A DNA stretch of 64,000 nt from Cupriavidus numazuensis (lineage in GTDB: Bacteria > Pseudomonadota > Gammaproteobacteria > Burkholderiales > Burkholderiaceae): the NCBI RefSeq assembly GCF_905397435.1, contig NZ_CAJPVI010000037.1, positions 1 through 64,000 of the forward strand. The letters are read 5' to 3'. Positions 35,214-44,418 of the stretch are shown here, piece after piece. The translations under genes were made by a program, and so were the position numbers. Positions within the stretch are counted from its first letter, which is position 1; every line of letters starts with the position of its first letter. A model generated the notes under the pieces. The model was not told where the DNA came from, made no database searches, and worked only from the letters and a program-made list of their open reading frames with translations.

Positions 35214-36446
35214 TCAGATTGACGTGTCGCCGCCGAGCAGCTGGCGGGCGATGGTGCGGCGCTGGATTTCCGAAGTGCCGTCGGGGATGCGCAGCGTGCG
35301 CGCATAGCGGTAGCCCGCTTCCAGCCGCAGTTCGTTGGTCAGGCCCATGGCACCGTGGACCTGGATGGCGCGGTCGAATACGCGGCCCACCATCTCCGTG
35401 GCCGACGCCTTGACCATCGATACTTCCTTGGTCGCCGGCTGGCCCTGGTCCACCAGCCACGCGCAATGGCGGATCATCGACTTGGCCGAGTAGATGTCCA
35501 TCGCGCATTCGGCCAGCATGAACTGCACGGCCTGGTGGTTGCTGATCGGTCCACCGAAGGTCTTGCGGACCTTGGAATACTCGATGGCTTGCGTTAGCGC
35601 CCATTGCGCGAGACCGATGCAGGACGCTGCCATGCTCAGGCGCCCGGCATTGACGCCGTCGAGCGCCACCAGCAGGCCCTTGTCGACGGGGCCGAGCCGG
35701 TGCGTGTCGGGCACGCGGACGGCATCGAGCGAAACGATGGCGATGTCGCCACCGAGGTGGCCCATGGTCGGGATCACGCTCGGGACCGAAAAGCCCGGCG
35801 TGCTCGTGGGCAGGAAGAACCCGGTGATGCCGCCTTTATGCGCCCTCGCCTTCTCCTCGTCGGTGACGGCGAAGACCATCGCGTAATCGGCATACGGCGC
35901 GTTGGTGATCCACTGCTTGGTGCCATTGATGATCCAGTGGTCGCCGTCTCGAACCGCGCGCGTGCGCATGCCGAACACGTCGGAACCCGCGTCGGGTTCC
36001 GACAGGCCAAAGCACATGGTCTTGCCGCCGCTGGCCAGTTCGTCGTGCACCGATTCCAGTACAGCCGGATCGAGGTGCTTCAGCACCGGCGACAGGCCGT
36101 TGGTGAACGGCGACGGCAGCACCACCGTCTGCACCAGCGGACGATCGGGGCCAACGTGCGCGTTCAGGCGCTCCTGGATGTAGCACGCCGCTTGCGCACC
36201 GAGCCCGCCGCCGCCCAGCGACTCGGGCGACAGCGCCGTGTAGAAGCCAAGCTCGGCCGAGCGCATACGCACCTGGCGGCGCAACGCCAGCACCTCGGGA
36301 CTGAAGCGCCCGTCAGGCGCGTAGACCGTGCGCTCGCTGGACAGCAGCGCGCGGTGCTCGTGCTCGAGCGGGGCGACCTCGCGGTCGACGAACTTCAGCA
36401 GCGCGTCGCCGAAGTCCACCCATTCGCCGGGAACCGTGAAATCCAT
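35214..36446 (-). CDS. Acyl-CoA dehydrogenase
   Basis: 410 residues. MDFTVPGEWVDFGDALLKFV at the start, the flavin segment CFGLSEPDAGSDVFGMRTRA with WIINGTKQWITNAPYADYAM, RKTFGGPISNHQAVQFMLAE and YARTLRIPDGTSEIQRRTIA at the end. The usual YEGTSQIH Glu is replaced (IPDGTSEIQ), as in many long-chain or CaiA-like members that use a Glu elsewhere in the C-terminal domain. It lies 36 bases before the ligase and 10 bases after an SDR gene in the 13-gene operon. Confidence 0.92.
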   Translation of the reverse strand: MDFTVPGEWVDFGDALLKFVDREVAPLEHEHRALLSSERTVYAPDGRFSPEVLALRRQVRMRSAELGFYTALSPESLGGGGLGAQAACYIQERLNAHVGPDRPLVQTVVLPSPFTNGLSPVLKHLDPAVLESVHDELASGGKTMCFGLSEPDAGSDVFGMRTRAVRDGDHWIINGTKQWITNAPYADYAMVFAVTDEEKARAHKGGITGFFLPTSTPGFSVPSVIPTMGHLGGDIAIVSLDAVRVPDTHRLGPVDKGLLVALDGVNAGRLSMAASCIGLAQWALTQAIEYSKVRKTFGGPISNHQAVQFMLAECAMDIYSAKSMIRHCAWLVDQGQPATKEVSMVKASATEMVGRVFDRAIQVHGAMGLTNELRLEAGYRYARTLRIPDGTSEIQRRTIARQLLGGDTSI

Positions 36447-36456
36447 CGCTGCCTCC

Positions 36457-37374
36457 TCAGACCGGGTCCCAGGCGAACACGGCGCCGGAGACTTCCACCG
36501 GGAAAAACGACGGCGCCATGGCCGGCAGCAGGTGCGAGGCCAACGTCCGCGGCGTCCAGCCTTCGCTGCGCTGCATGGCGCGCACCGGGCGCGGCTGGCT
36601 CATCAGGAAGATCTCGTTGCGGCGCACGGTGAAGATCTGGCCGTTGACGGCGGCGGCCGCGTCGCTGGCCAGGAACACGGCCAGCGGCGCAATATCGGCC
36701 GGCGACATGGTCTTGGCCTTGGCGATGCGCTCGACCTGGTCCGGCGTCTCGGGAATGGCGCCGGCCATGCGGCTCCAGGCAAACGGCGAGATGCAGTTCG
36801 AACGCACGTTGTAGCGGGCCATGTCGAGCGCAATGGCCTTCGACAGCCCGGCCACGCCCATCTTGGCTGCGGCGTAGTTGGCCTGACCGATATTACCGAT
36901 CAGGCCCGAGGTCGACGTCATGTGCACGAAATTGCCGCTTTTCTGGTTGCGGTAGTGCGTGGCGGCGGCGCGGCTCATGTTGAAGGCGCCGTAGATATGC
37001 ACGCGCATCACCGCGTCGAATTCCTCGGGTGTCATCTGGTGGAAGATGCGGTCGCGCAGGATGCCTGCGTTGTTGACCACGGTGTCGATGCGGCCGAACT
37101 GGTCGACCGCCGCCTCGACGATGCGCGCCGCGCTGCCGGCCTCGGCCACGCTCTCGCGGCTGATGATCGCCTCGCCGCCTCCGGCGCGGATCAGGCCGGC
37201 TACTTCCTCGGCCGGGTCTTCCTGGCTGGCGTCGCCGGTCACGGTCACGCCCACATCGTTGACGACCACTTTCGCGCCGCTGCGCGCCATCGCCAGCGCG
37301 ATCTCGCGCCCGATGCCACGGCCCGCGCCGGTGACGATCACGACCTTGCCTTCCATCATCTGTTCGTTGCTCAT
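36457..37374 (-). CDS. SDR dehydrogenase, MFE-2-like 3-hydroxyacyl-CoA dehydrogenase type
   Basis: 305 residues. MEGKVVIVTGAGRGIGREIA gives the TGxxxGIG cofactor motif, VVNNAGILRDRIFHQMTPEE the NAG motif and GNIGQANYAAAKMGVAGLSK the YxxxK catalytic pair. The acidic VVVNDVGVTVTGD at the end of beta 2 favours NAD. The sequence style (DRIFHQMTPEEFDAVMRVHI) resembles the dehydrogenase unit of peroxisomal multifunctional enzyme 2, which works with MaoC-type hydratases such as those at 48759-49632. The C-terminal 50 residues (VEVSGAVFAWDPV) exceed the basic SDR length. Confidence 0.92.
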   Translation of the reverse strand: MSNEQMMEGKVVIVTGAGRGIGREIALAMARSGAKVVVNDVGVTVTGDASQEDPAEEVAGLIRAGGGEAIISRESVAEAGSAARIVEAAVDQFGRIDTVVNNAGILRDRIFHQMTPEEFDAVMRVHIYGAFNMSRAAATHYRNQKSGNFVHMTSTSGLIGNIGQANYAAAKMGVAGLSKAIALDMARYNVRSNCISPFAWSRMAGAIPETPDQVERIAKAKTMSPADIAPLAVFLASDAAAAVNGQIFTVRRNEIFLMSQPRPVRAMQRSEGWTPRTLASHLLPAMAPSFFPVEVSGAVFAWDPV

Positions 37375-37432
37375 GGTGCTTGTCTCTTTGTCTCTGGAGT
37401 GTTTGGACTTATCAGGGTGAATCAGCGGGAAA

Positions 37433-38586
37433 TCATCGGAATGCCGCTGTCCCGGTCAACTCACGCCCCTGGATCAGCGCAAGAATACCGTTCATGCCAT
37501 CCGGCACCTGGAACACACGCGCATCGCGCCACATGCGTTCCAGCCCCAGCTCCTCGCTGATCCCCATGGCGCCGTGGACCTGCATGGCCAGGTGGATGGC
37601 CCGCTCGCAGGCCTGCGTGGCGTAGCGCTTGGCCATGGCCGAGGTGCCGTTGGCGCGCAGGCCGCGGTCGATGCAATCGAGCGCGTAGTAGCACATCAGG
37701 CGCGACGACACGATCATGGTTTCGATGTCGGCCAGGTCCTTCTGCACAAGCTGGTGGCCCGCCAGCGGCTTGCCGAACTGCTGGCGCGACTTCGCGTACT
37801 CGACCGTCATGTCGAACGCCTTCTGCGCGAGATGCACGCACATCAGCCCGAGCAGCGGGCGGTTGCCGTTCCAGGCCATCGTCAGCGTCTTGGCCGCGTC
37901 GCCGGCGTCCCCGACGATGTGGCTGGCCGGCACGCGTGTGCGTTCGAACACCAGTTCGCTCAGATGGCCTTGCCGCAGGCCGGTGATGCCGGTTTCGCGG
38001 ATCTCGAAGTCGACTTCGCTGCGGTCAACCAGCGCGCGGCGCGTGACCGGCTTGCCGTTCGCGTCGACGCCGGTCACGCACGACACATTGACCACGTCGC
38101 AGATCGAGGCATTGGTGATCCACATCTTGCGGCCGGTCAGGTACGCGTCGTCACCCTCGATCTCCAGCCGCGTGCGGCCGCGCCGGAATCCGAGCCCGCG
38201 TTGGCCTCGGTATTGGCCGTGCAGGCGATCTTGCGTCCGGCGATCAGGTCCGGCAGGTAGCGCTCGCGGATATCGTCCGGGCAGCCGAGATGGATGCGCA
38301 GGATCGTCCCCTCGTGCGAGGCGAGCGACAGCGCGACCACGGGCGGCAGTTGTTCCAGGATCATCCCGTAGTCGAGCATCTTCAGGCCGCCGCCACCCGC
38401 GTCCACTGGCACGCGCGGCGCCGTGATGCCGAGTTCGGCAAAGGCGGCGAAGATTTCCAGCATGACCGCTTTGGGCAGCGGCTGATTAGCCGGGTGTGCG
38501 CGCAGCACCGGATCGATGCGGGTCTGCACCATGCGCCGCGCGGCGCTGACCATCAGTTCCTGGTCTTCTGTCAGGGCAAAGTTCAT
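37433..38586 (-). pseudogene. Acyl-CoA dehydrogenase gene broken by a frameshift
   Basis: The N-terminal half starts at ATG 38586 (MNFALTEDQELMVSAARRMV) and runs to CTANTEANAGSDS. The C-terminal half, from TRLEIEGDDAYLTGRKMWIT to FQVPDGMNGILALIQGREL, is in another frame. The switch lies around 38165-38195. The full span is 1154 bases, one short of a 384-residue gene, so a single base appears lost. All operon neighbours are intact, with gaps of 10 and 58 bases. It may be a true recent mutation or a sequencing error; if real, the other dehydrogenases must cover its step. Confidence 0.8.
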
Positions 38587-38596
38587 GTCTGGTTCC

Positions 38597-39400
38597 TCAG
38601 GCGCCGCGATAGTCCGGCTGGCGCTTTTCGGCGAAGGCCGTACGGCCTTCGATGCGGTCGGCGCTGTCGCGCAGCAGGCCCCATTGCAGGTTGGCCTGCG
38701 CGACAAAGTCGCGCGGCGAAAGGTGCGACGTCTGCACCGCAAGCTGCTTGACCGCCTGTACCGCGAGCGGACCGTTGGCGGCAATGCGGCTGGCAAGTTG
38801 CAGGGCCAGGTCCATCAGGCCGTTGGCCGCCACCACGTCACTGACGAGGCCAATGCGCAGCGCCTCGTCAGCGCCGATGCGTTCGCCGGTCATTGCCATC
38901 TTCATGGCGTGCGCCGCGGGCACCGCACGCATCAGGTACTGCACGCCACCCACGGCGGGCACGCTGGCGACCTTGACTTCGGGCAGGCCGAAGCTGGCAC
39001 CTTGCGCGGCGACACGCAGGTCGCATTGCAGCGCGAGTTCGAGCCCGCCGCCAAGGCAGTAGCCATTGATCGCGGCGATGATCGGCTTCCAGACCAGCAG
39101 GTCGCTCAGGTCGAGCAGGCGCGTGTAGCCACCGAGCTGCGCCTCGCCGGCGCGGCTCTTGAAGGCGCCCGCCGCAAACCCGGTGGACGGCGGTAGCGTG
39201 GCCTTCAGGTTGGCGCCGGTGCAGAAAGCACGGTCGCCCGCGCCGGTGATGACGATGGCGCGCACGCTGTCGTCATCCTGGCATTGCGCGAGGCGTTCGC
39301 GCAGCGCGACGAGTTCCTCGACGGTCAGCGCGTTGAGCGATTCCGGCGCGTCGAGCGTCAGCACCGCGACGTGGCCGTGCTGCCGATAGTGAATGGTCAT
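38597..39400 (-). CDS. Enoyl-CoA hydratase/isomerase (crotonase family)
   Basis: 267 residues from ATG 39400. Crotonase features are AGDRAFCTGANLKATLPPS (oxyanion-hole strand), IAAINGYCLGGGLELALQCD (second oxyanion hole) and FGLPEVKVASVPAVGGVQYL, which contains a Glu at one catalytic position. It would hydrate a 2-enoyl-CoA in beta-oxidation. It lies 10 bases before the broken acyl-CoA dehydrogenase and 11 bases after the SDR gene. The long minus frame extending to 39808 is just read-through over the SDR gene in another phase and was trimmed. Confidence 0.92.
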   Translation of the reverse strand: MTIHYRQHGHVAVLTLDAPESLNALTVEELVALRERLAQCQDDDSVRAIVITGAGDRAFCTGANLKATLPPSTGFAAGAFKSRAGEAQLGGYTRLLDLSDLLVWKPIIAAINGYCLGGGLELALQCDLRVAAQGASFGLPEVKVASVPAVGGVQYLMRAVPAAHAMKMAMTGERIGADEALRIGLVSDVVAANGLMDLALQLASRIAANGPLAVQAVKQLAVQTSHLSPRDFVAQANLQWGLLRDSADRIEGRTAFAEKRQPDYRGA

Positions 39401-39411
39401 TTCGGCCCCTT

Positions 39412-40158
39412 TCAAACACTCGGGCTCGACAACGAGCGTCCGCCGCAGACATACAGCGTCTGCCCGGTGATGTACGACGCCTTGCGGTTCGCGAACATCA
39501 GCACGGCCTGGGCGATATCCTCCGGCTGGCCGATGCGGCCGACCGGCACGCTGGCCTTGAGGCGGTCGCGCTGCTCGTCGTTGTAGGTCGCCATCAGCGG
39601 CGTCTCGACGATGCCCGGGGCAACCGCATTGACGGTGATGCCGTTGCGCGCCAGCTCGATCGCCAGCGAGCGCGTCAGGCTCACCACGCCGCCCTTGGCC
39701 GCCGAGTAGTTGGACTGGCCGAAGCCGCCCAACCAGGCCCGCGACGAGATATTGACGATGCGGCCATAGCCCTGCTCCACCATGCCAGGCACCACGGCGC
39801 GCGCGCACAGGAACTGCGACTTCAGGTTGACGCCGATGACGAAGTCCCAGTCCTCCTCCGTCATCTTGACGAAGCGCTTGTCGCGCGTGATGCCCGCGTT
39901 GTTCACAAGGATGTCGGGCGTCTTCCAGCGCGCCTTGATCTGCGCCACGCCGGCCTGGACCTCGGCATCCGAGGTCACGTCCACGCGCAGCACCATGAGC
40001 CGGTCCGCGTGCTCGCGCACGTCGGCGGCCAGCGCTTCCAGCGTCTTGCCGTTCAAATCGAACACGGCAACGGCGTGTCCCGCTTCCAGCAGGGCCTTTG
40101 TAATGCCAAGGCCGATGCCCTGTGCGCCGCCGGTAACGACGGCAATCTGCTTGTCCAT
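39412..40158 (-). CDS. SDR oxidoreductase, FabG-like
   Basis: 248 residues, classical short-chain dehydrogenase length. MDKQIAVVTGGAQGIGLGIT, ILVNNAGITRDKRFVKMTEE, NISSRAWLGGFGQSNYSAAK and the end QPEDIAQAVLMFANRKASYI are all in place; Ser, Tyr and Lys of the active site are present. VAVFDLNGKTLEAL after beta 2 suggests NAD use. It probably oxidises a 3-hydroxyacyl-CoA or a hydroxylated intermediate, giving the 13-gene operon two different SDRs. Confidence 0.92.
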   Translation of the reverse strand: MDKQIAVVTGGAQGIGLGITKALLEAGHAVAVFDLNGKTLEALAADVREHADRLMVLRVDVTSDAEVQAGVAQIKARWKTPDILVNNAGITRDKRFVKMTEEDWDFVIGVNLKSQFLCARAVVPGMVEQGYGRIVNISSRAWLGGFGQSNYSAAKGGVVSLTRSLAIELARNGITVNAVAPGIVETPLMATYNDEQRDRLKASVPVGRIGQPEDIAQAVLMFANRKASYITGQTLYVCGGRSLSSPSV

Positions 40159-40177
40159 GACTGCTTCCTTCCTGATA

Positions 40178-41326
40178 TCAGTGGCCGAGGATGTGCACCG
40201 CAGACGCCGCGTGGTCCACGCCCGCGATGCCGCCGCCGGTGCATTGCGTCAGCGCCAGTCCGGCATTCGGTATCTGCCGCTCGCCGGCGCGGCCTTCGAG
40301 CTGCCACACGGCTTCGACCATCTGCGCAACGCCGGTGGCGCCCAGCGGGTGCCCCTTGGCCAGCAGGCCGCCGCTCGGGTTGACCGGCACGCGCCCGCCC
40401 AGCGCCGTCGCGCCGGACTGCAGCAGTTCGTGCGCCTCCCCGCGTTCGCACAGTCCCAGCGCGTTGTAGTAGACGAGCTCGGCGATCGTGAACGCGTCGT
40501 GCAGTTCGACCATGTCGAGGTCGGCCGGCTTCACGCCGGCCTCCCGGTAGGCAAGCTGCGCGGCGCGCGTCGTGATCTCGGCGGCGAGGATGTCGTCGTG
40601 CCCGATCTCCTGCCGCCCCGATTGCACGACCGAGGCCAGCACGCGCACGGGCTTGCTGTGCTTCGTGGGCTTGCGCGTGGTCAGCACCAGCGCCGCGGCG
40701 CCGTCCACGGCCGAGGGGCAGCATTGCAGCAGCGTCAGCGGATCGAACACCATGCGCGAGTCCATGACCTCGTCCACGCTGACGCCGGTGCGGGTCTGCG
40801 CGTACGGGTTGAGGCCGCCGTGGCGGCGGTTCTTCACCGCGACCTCGGCCAGCACCTCGGGCTTCACGCCGAACTCGTGCAGGTAGCGCGTGGCGCGCAT
40901 CGCGTAGACCGACGGCAGCGTCAGGCCGGCGCGCGCATACAGCGACGTCATGTAGTCGTTCTTCTGCAGCGGCAGCGCGCCGCCGCCGAGCGCGGTCAGC
41001 TGCTCCACGCCGAACACCACGACCGTGTCGTAGCGGCCGGCTTCGAGTGCGTGGCAGGCCAAGTGCACGCCGGTGGCGCCACTGGCGCAGGCGTTCTCGA
41101 CGTTGTAGATGGCGGGACCGGTCACGCCGAGGTCGCGCAGCAGCACCTGCCCCAGCACCATGCCGCCGAAGACGTTGGCGGCGTAGAAGGCCTGCACTGC
41201 ATTCAGGTCGACGTCGGCATCGGCCACGGCATCGTGCACCGCGCTCTGGGCCAGGTCCTGCATCGAGCCGTCGTGGCGGCCGAAACGGGTCATGGCGACG
41301 CCGGCAATGTAGATCGGCTTGTTCAT
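40178..41326 (-). CDS. SCP2-type thiolase/lipid-transfer (Ltp-like) protein
   Basis: 382 residues from ATG 41326. SCPx-thiolase features: YNVENACASGATGVHLACHA with the acyl-accepting Cys, ELHDAFTIAELVYYNALGLC with HDAF, and NPSGGLLAKGHPLGATGVAQ. It overlaps by 4 bases the DUF35 (Zn-ribbon/OB-fold) gene upstream. Thiolase plus DUF35 is the arrangement of Ltp2-type aldolases that cut branched side chains in steroid breakdown. It may therefore be a retro-aldolase rather than a normal thiolase; motifs alone do not decide. Confidence 0.9.
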   Translation of the reverse strand: MNKPIYIAGVAMTRFGRHDGSMQDLAQSAVHDAVADADVDLNAVQAFYAANVFGGMVLGQVLLRDLGVTGPAIYNVENACASGATGVHLACHALEAGRYDTVVVFGVEQLTALGGGALPLQKNDYMTSLYARAGLTLPSVYAMRATRYLHEFGVKPEVLAEVAVKNRRHGGLNPYAQTRTGVSVDEVMDSRMVFDPLTLLQCCPSAVDGAAALVLTTRKPTKHSKPVRVLASVVQSGRQEIGHDDILAAEITTRAAQLAYREAGVKPADLDMVELHDAFTIAELVYYNALGLCERGEAHELLQSGATALGGRVPVNPSGGLLAKGHPLGATGVAQMVEAVWQLEGRAGERQIPNAGLALTQCTGGGIAGVDHAASAVHILGH

Positions 41327-41730
41327 TGGCTGGCCTCCGCGCCGATGGGCTCGAACGCATGGATCGGTCCTTCCGCCGTATGCACGAGGCATGCGCGCAG
41401 CGCGTCGCCAATGGCTGGGCGGCGGCCCTCGGGGTACACCAAACGGCCAAAGATGCGCACGCCTTCCGGGAAATCGGCAAGGCCCAGCGGCGTCGGCGCC
41501 AGGCCGGTCTTCGCCGACGGGTGCATCACGGTGTAGCTGTACAGCGTGGCCGCGCCATGCAGCGCCACGACCTCGGTCTTGCTGGCCTGCGGCGAGGTCA
41601 GGGGCAGCGGCGGAAAATGCAGCGTCTCGCTGTCATGGTGCCGGTACGCGAGCAGCACGAGCTGGCCGTCCTGCTCGCGCCACGGTTGCTCCGAGGCGCA
41701 GCGTGGCGCGTCGGCGTGACTGTCTCTCAT
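41323..41730 (-). CDS. DUF35 OB-fold protein, thiolase/aldolase partner
   Basis: 135 residues from ATG 41730. The recognisable part is the OB-fold: ASKTEVVALHGAATLYSYTV, YTVMHPSAKTGLAPTPLGLA and FEPIGAEASQ at the end. Typical DUF35 proteins have a four-Cys zinc ribbon before the OB-fold; here that region (MRDSHADAPRCASEQPWREQ) has a single Cys, so the ribbon is lost or very reduced. Such proteins bind Ltp-like thiolases and supply a channel or part of the active site. The stop overlaps the start of the thiolase gene, suggesting an obligate complex. Confidence 0.82.
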   Translation of the reverse strand: MRDSHADAPRCASEQPWREQDGQLVLLAYRHHDSETLHFPPLPLTSPQASKTEVVALHGAATLYSYTVMHPSAKTGLAPTPLGLADFPEGVRIFGRLVYPEGRRPAIGDALRACLVHTAEGPIHAFEPIGAEASQ

Positions 41731-41750
41731 GTTGTCCTCCTTCGATTCGT

Positions 41751-42953
41751 TCAGACGCGCTCGAACACCGCTGCCAGGCCCTGCCCGCCGCCGATGCACA
41801 TGGTTTCCAGGCCGAAACGCGCGTTGCGCCGGCGCATTTCGTGCAGCATCGTCGTGAGGATGCGCACGCCGGTGGCGCCGATCGGGTGGCCCAGCGAAAT
41901 GCCCGAGCCGTTGACGTTGACGCGCGCATCGTCGCCGCGGATGCCCCATGCCTTGAGCACGCTCAGCACTTGTACGGCGAAGGCCTCGTTGACTTCGATC
42001 AGGTCGAGATCCGAGAGCGTCATGCCCAGGCGCGGCAGCAGCTTTGCCACGGCCGGAACGGGGCCGATGCCCATGCGCAGCGGATCGCAGCCCGCCGCCG
42101 CCCAACCTGCCAGGCGGCCCATCGGCTCCAGCCCATGGGTCTTCAGGTAGGCCTCGGACACCACGAGGCAAGCCGACGCCGCGTCGTTCTGCTGGCACGC
42201 GTTGCCCGCCGTCACCGTGCCACCGCGCAGCAGGGCCGGCAGCTTCGCCATGGCTTCGAAGCTCGCGTCTTCGCGGATGCCTTCGTCGCGGCTGAACAGC
42301 TTCGGTTCGCCCTTGCGCTGCGGCACGGGGACCGGCACGACCTCGGCCTCGAAGCGGCCGCTTGCCCAGGCCTCGGCGGCGAGCTGGTGGCTGCGCGCGG
42401 CAAAGCGATCACTCTCCTCGCGGCCAATCTCGTAATCCTTCGCCAGGTTCTCCGCGGTCTCGGCGGCGCCGCCGGCCATCACGCCGTAGCGGCTCACCGG
42501 CTGCGAATTGACGCGGCCGCGGTCGAGGCGGTCGTGGAACGACACGCTGCCCAGCCGCGCGCCCCAGCGCATGTCGGTGGTGTAGTACTCGATATTGCTC
42601 ATGCTCTCGACGCCGGCGACCAGCACGGCGTCGGCCACGCCGCCCTGCACCTGCATGGCTGCGTCGATCACGGCCTGCAGGCCCGAGCCGCAGCGGCGGT
42701 CGACTGCGTAGCCGGAGACGGTTTCCGGCAGACCGGCCAGCGATGCCGCATAGCGGCCGATGCACGGCGCCTCGCTGGACTGGTACGACTGGGCGACGAT
42801 GACTTCGTCGATGCTGTCCGCCGGCGCGCCCGAGCGCTCCAGGACGGCGCGCAGCACGTGGGCGGCCAGGTCGGAGGCGGTCAGCGGCGCGAGCGATCCG
42901 CCGAACTTGCCGACTGGCGTGCGCAGCGGAGAAACAATGTATGCGTGGCTCAT
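41751..42953 (-). CDS. Acetyl-CoA C-acyltransferase (thiolase II type)
   Basis: 400 residues from ATG 42953. AYIVSPLRTPVGKFGGSLAP at the start, the nucleophile in VDRRCGSGLQAVIDAAMQVQ, LIEVNEAFAVQVLSVLKAWG, NVNGSGISLGHPIGATGVRI and the second Cys in GLETMCIGGGQGLAAVFERV: all classic thiolase residues are present. It should release acetyl-CoA or propionyl-CoA from 3-ketoacyl-CoA. It differs from the two SCP2-type thiolases of this island, which have HDAF/HDCF motifs, so it probably does the ordinary beta-oxidation cuts. Confidence 0.95.
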   Translation of the reverse strand: MSHAYIVSPLRTPVGKFGGSLAPLTASDLAAHVLRAVLERSGAPADSIDEVIVAQSYQSSEAPCIGRYAASLAGLPETVSGYAVDRRCGSGLQAVIDAAMQVQGGVADAVLVAGVESMSNIEYYTTDMRWGARLGSVSFHDRLDRGRVNSQPVSRYGVMAGGAAETAENLAKDYEIGREESDRFAARSHQLAAEAWASGRFEAEVVPVPVPQRKGEPKLFSRDEGIREDASFEAMAKLPALLRGGTVTAGNACQQNDAASACLVVSEAYLKTHGLEPMGRLAGWAAAGCDPLRMGIGPVPAVAKLLPRLGMTLSDLDLIEVNEAFAVQVLSVLKAWGIRGDDARVNVNGSGISLGHPIGATGVRILTTMLHEMRRRNARFGLETMCIGGGQGLAAVFERV

Positions 42954-42987
42954 GGCGAGTATTCGGTTCGTTTGGGAATGATTGGGA

Positions 42988-44166
42988 TCAGGCAGCCTTG
43001 CGTCCGGCATCGGCCGCCGCGAAGCCAAGACCGAGTGCCGTCAGGCTGTCCACGGCGGCCGTGTCGAAGCCCCAGGCTTGAAGCGCCTGCCCGCCGTGTT
43101 CGCCGCGTGCAGGCGCCGTGCGGCCGATCGCCGATGGCGTCAGTGAGAAGCGCGGCGCGGGCGCGGGTTGCGTCACGCCCTCGACCTCGACGAAGCTGCC
43201 GCGCGCCACGTTGTGCGGGTGCTGCGACGCTTCGGAGAACTTGAGCACCGGTGCCACGCAGGCGTCGCTGCCCTCGAACACGGCGCACCATTCGTCGCGG
43301 GTGCGCGAGCGGAACGCCATCCTGAAGTTCTGGCGCAGCACCGGCCAGTCAGCGCGGTTGTTGCGGTCGGGCAGGCCGGCATCGGCCAGGCCGAGCTTCT
43401 CCACGAGTTCCTGGTAGAAGCGCTCTTCCACCGCGCCCACGGCCATGTAGTGGCCGTCGCTGGTGACATAGCTGTCGTACCACGGCGTACCGCCGTCGAG
43501 CAGGTTGCTGCTGCGCGATTCGCGCCAGTGGCCGGACGCCAGCACGCCCCACACCACGGAGGCAAGCTGCGCGGCGCCTTCGATCATGGCGGCATCCACT
43601 ACCTGCCCGTTGCCGGTGCGCTGCGCGTGAAGCAGCGCGCCGAGCACGCCCATGGCCAGCAACATGCCGCCACCACCGTAGTCGCCGACAAGGTTGAGGG
43701 GCGGCACCGGCGCGTCGTCGCCGCGGCCGATGGCCGACAGCACGCCCGACAGCGCGATGTAGTTGAGGTCATGGCCGGCGCTCATGGCGAGCGGGCCGGT
43801 CTGGCCCCAGCCGGTGATGCGGCCGTAGACGAGCTTCGGGTTGCGCGCCAGTGCCGGCTCGGGCCCAAGGCCCAGGCGCTCCATGGTGCCCGGGCGGAAG
43901 CCCTCGATCACCACGTCGGCCTTCTCCATCAGCGCCAGCGCGGCCTGGACCGCTTCGGGGCGCTTGAGGTCGAGCGTCACCGAGCTGCGGCCGCGCCCGA
44001 CCACGTCGATGCGCTTGCCATGGATCTTCGGCCCAAGATCCGCGGCCGCCACCGGCCGGTCCACGCGGATCACGTCCGCGCCCATATCGGCCAGCAGCAT
44101 CGCCGCAAACGGCCCGGGGCCGATGCCGTCGAACTCCAGCACACGAATTCCAGATAGAACGCCCAT
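42988..44166 (-). CDS. Alpha-methylacyl-CoA racemase-like CaiB/BaiF protein
   Basis: 392 residues. MGVLSGIRVLEFDGIGPGPF and MGADVIRVDRP start the family III fold. The racemase hallmarks are SAGHDLNYIALSGVLSAIGR, with the GHD-NY-LSG block of AMACR/MCR that carries the catalytic His, and NLVGDYGGGGMLLAMGVLGA with the catalytic Asp. It should invert the 2-methyl centre of branched acyl-CoAs so that (2S)-specific dehydrogenases can act. It is the first gene of the 13-gene operon; the operator-like motif lies 85 bases upstream, and the divergent Bug gene shares the promoter region. Confidence 0.9.
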   Translation of the reverse strand: MGVLSGIRVLEFDGIGPGPFAAMLLADMGADVIRVDRPVAAADLGPKIHGKRIDVVGRGRSSVTLDLKRPEAVQAALALMEKADVVIEGFRPGTMERLGLGPEPALARNPKLVYGRITGWGQTGPLAMSAGHDLNYIALSGVLSAIGRGDDAPVPPLNLVGDYGGGGMLLAMGVLGALLHAQRTGNGQVVDAAMIEGAAQLASVVWGVLASGHWRESRSSNLLDGGTPWYDSYVTSDGHYMAVGAVEERFYQELVEKLGLADAGLPDRNNRADWPVLRQNFRMAFRSRTRDEWCAVFEGSDACVAPVLKFSEASQHPHNVARGSFVEVEGVTQPAPAPRFSLTPSAIGRTAPARGEHGGQALQAWGFDTAAVDSLTALGLGFAAADAGRKAA

Positions 44167-44251
44167 TGCTTCCTCTCATCCCTGTCGATTGCCCGGCATC
44201 GGTGGCCGGGGGGGTATGGAGGCAAGTAGACCAGCGGGGCAACCCCACCCG

Positions 44252-44270
44252 CCCACCGACGTTGGGGGGG
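44252..44270 (-). promoter_or_regulatory. Island operator motif, site 4
   Basis: Minus-strand reading CCCCCCCAACGTCGGTGGG, 16 of 19 matches to site 1, starting 85 bases upstream of the racemase-like gene (44166). It faces away from the site at 44308 in the same divergent promoter, as sites 1 and 2 do. Confidence 0.6.
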
Positions 44271-44307
44271 CGTTTGCCCGGCCTGCCAGCGGCCTCGGGC
44301 GGCCATC

Positions 44308-44326
44308 CCCCCCTAACCCCGGTGGG
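44308..44326 (+). promoter_or_regulatory. Island operator motif, site 3
   Basis: CCCCCCTAACCCCGGTGGG, 18 of 19 matches to site 1, ending 92 bases before the Bug gene start at 44419. The distance equals that of site 2 to its Bug gene within two bases. Confidence 0.65.
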
Positions 44327-44418
44327 CAGCAACGGTCCGCCGCGTCCGACCATGCCGGTACACCTCGCAGGCATCGCATCCACGCGGATGCGCCATGACG
44401 ACAACGGAGACACCGAAT

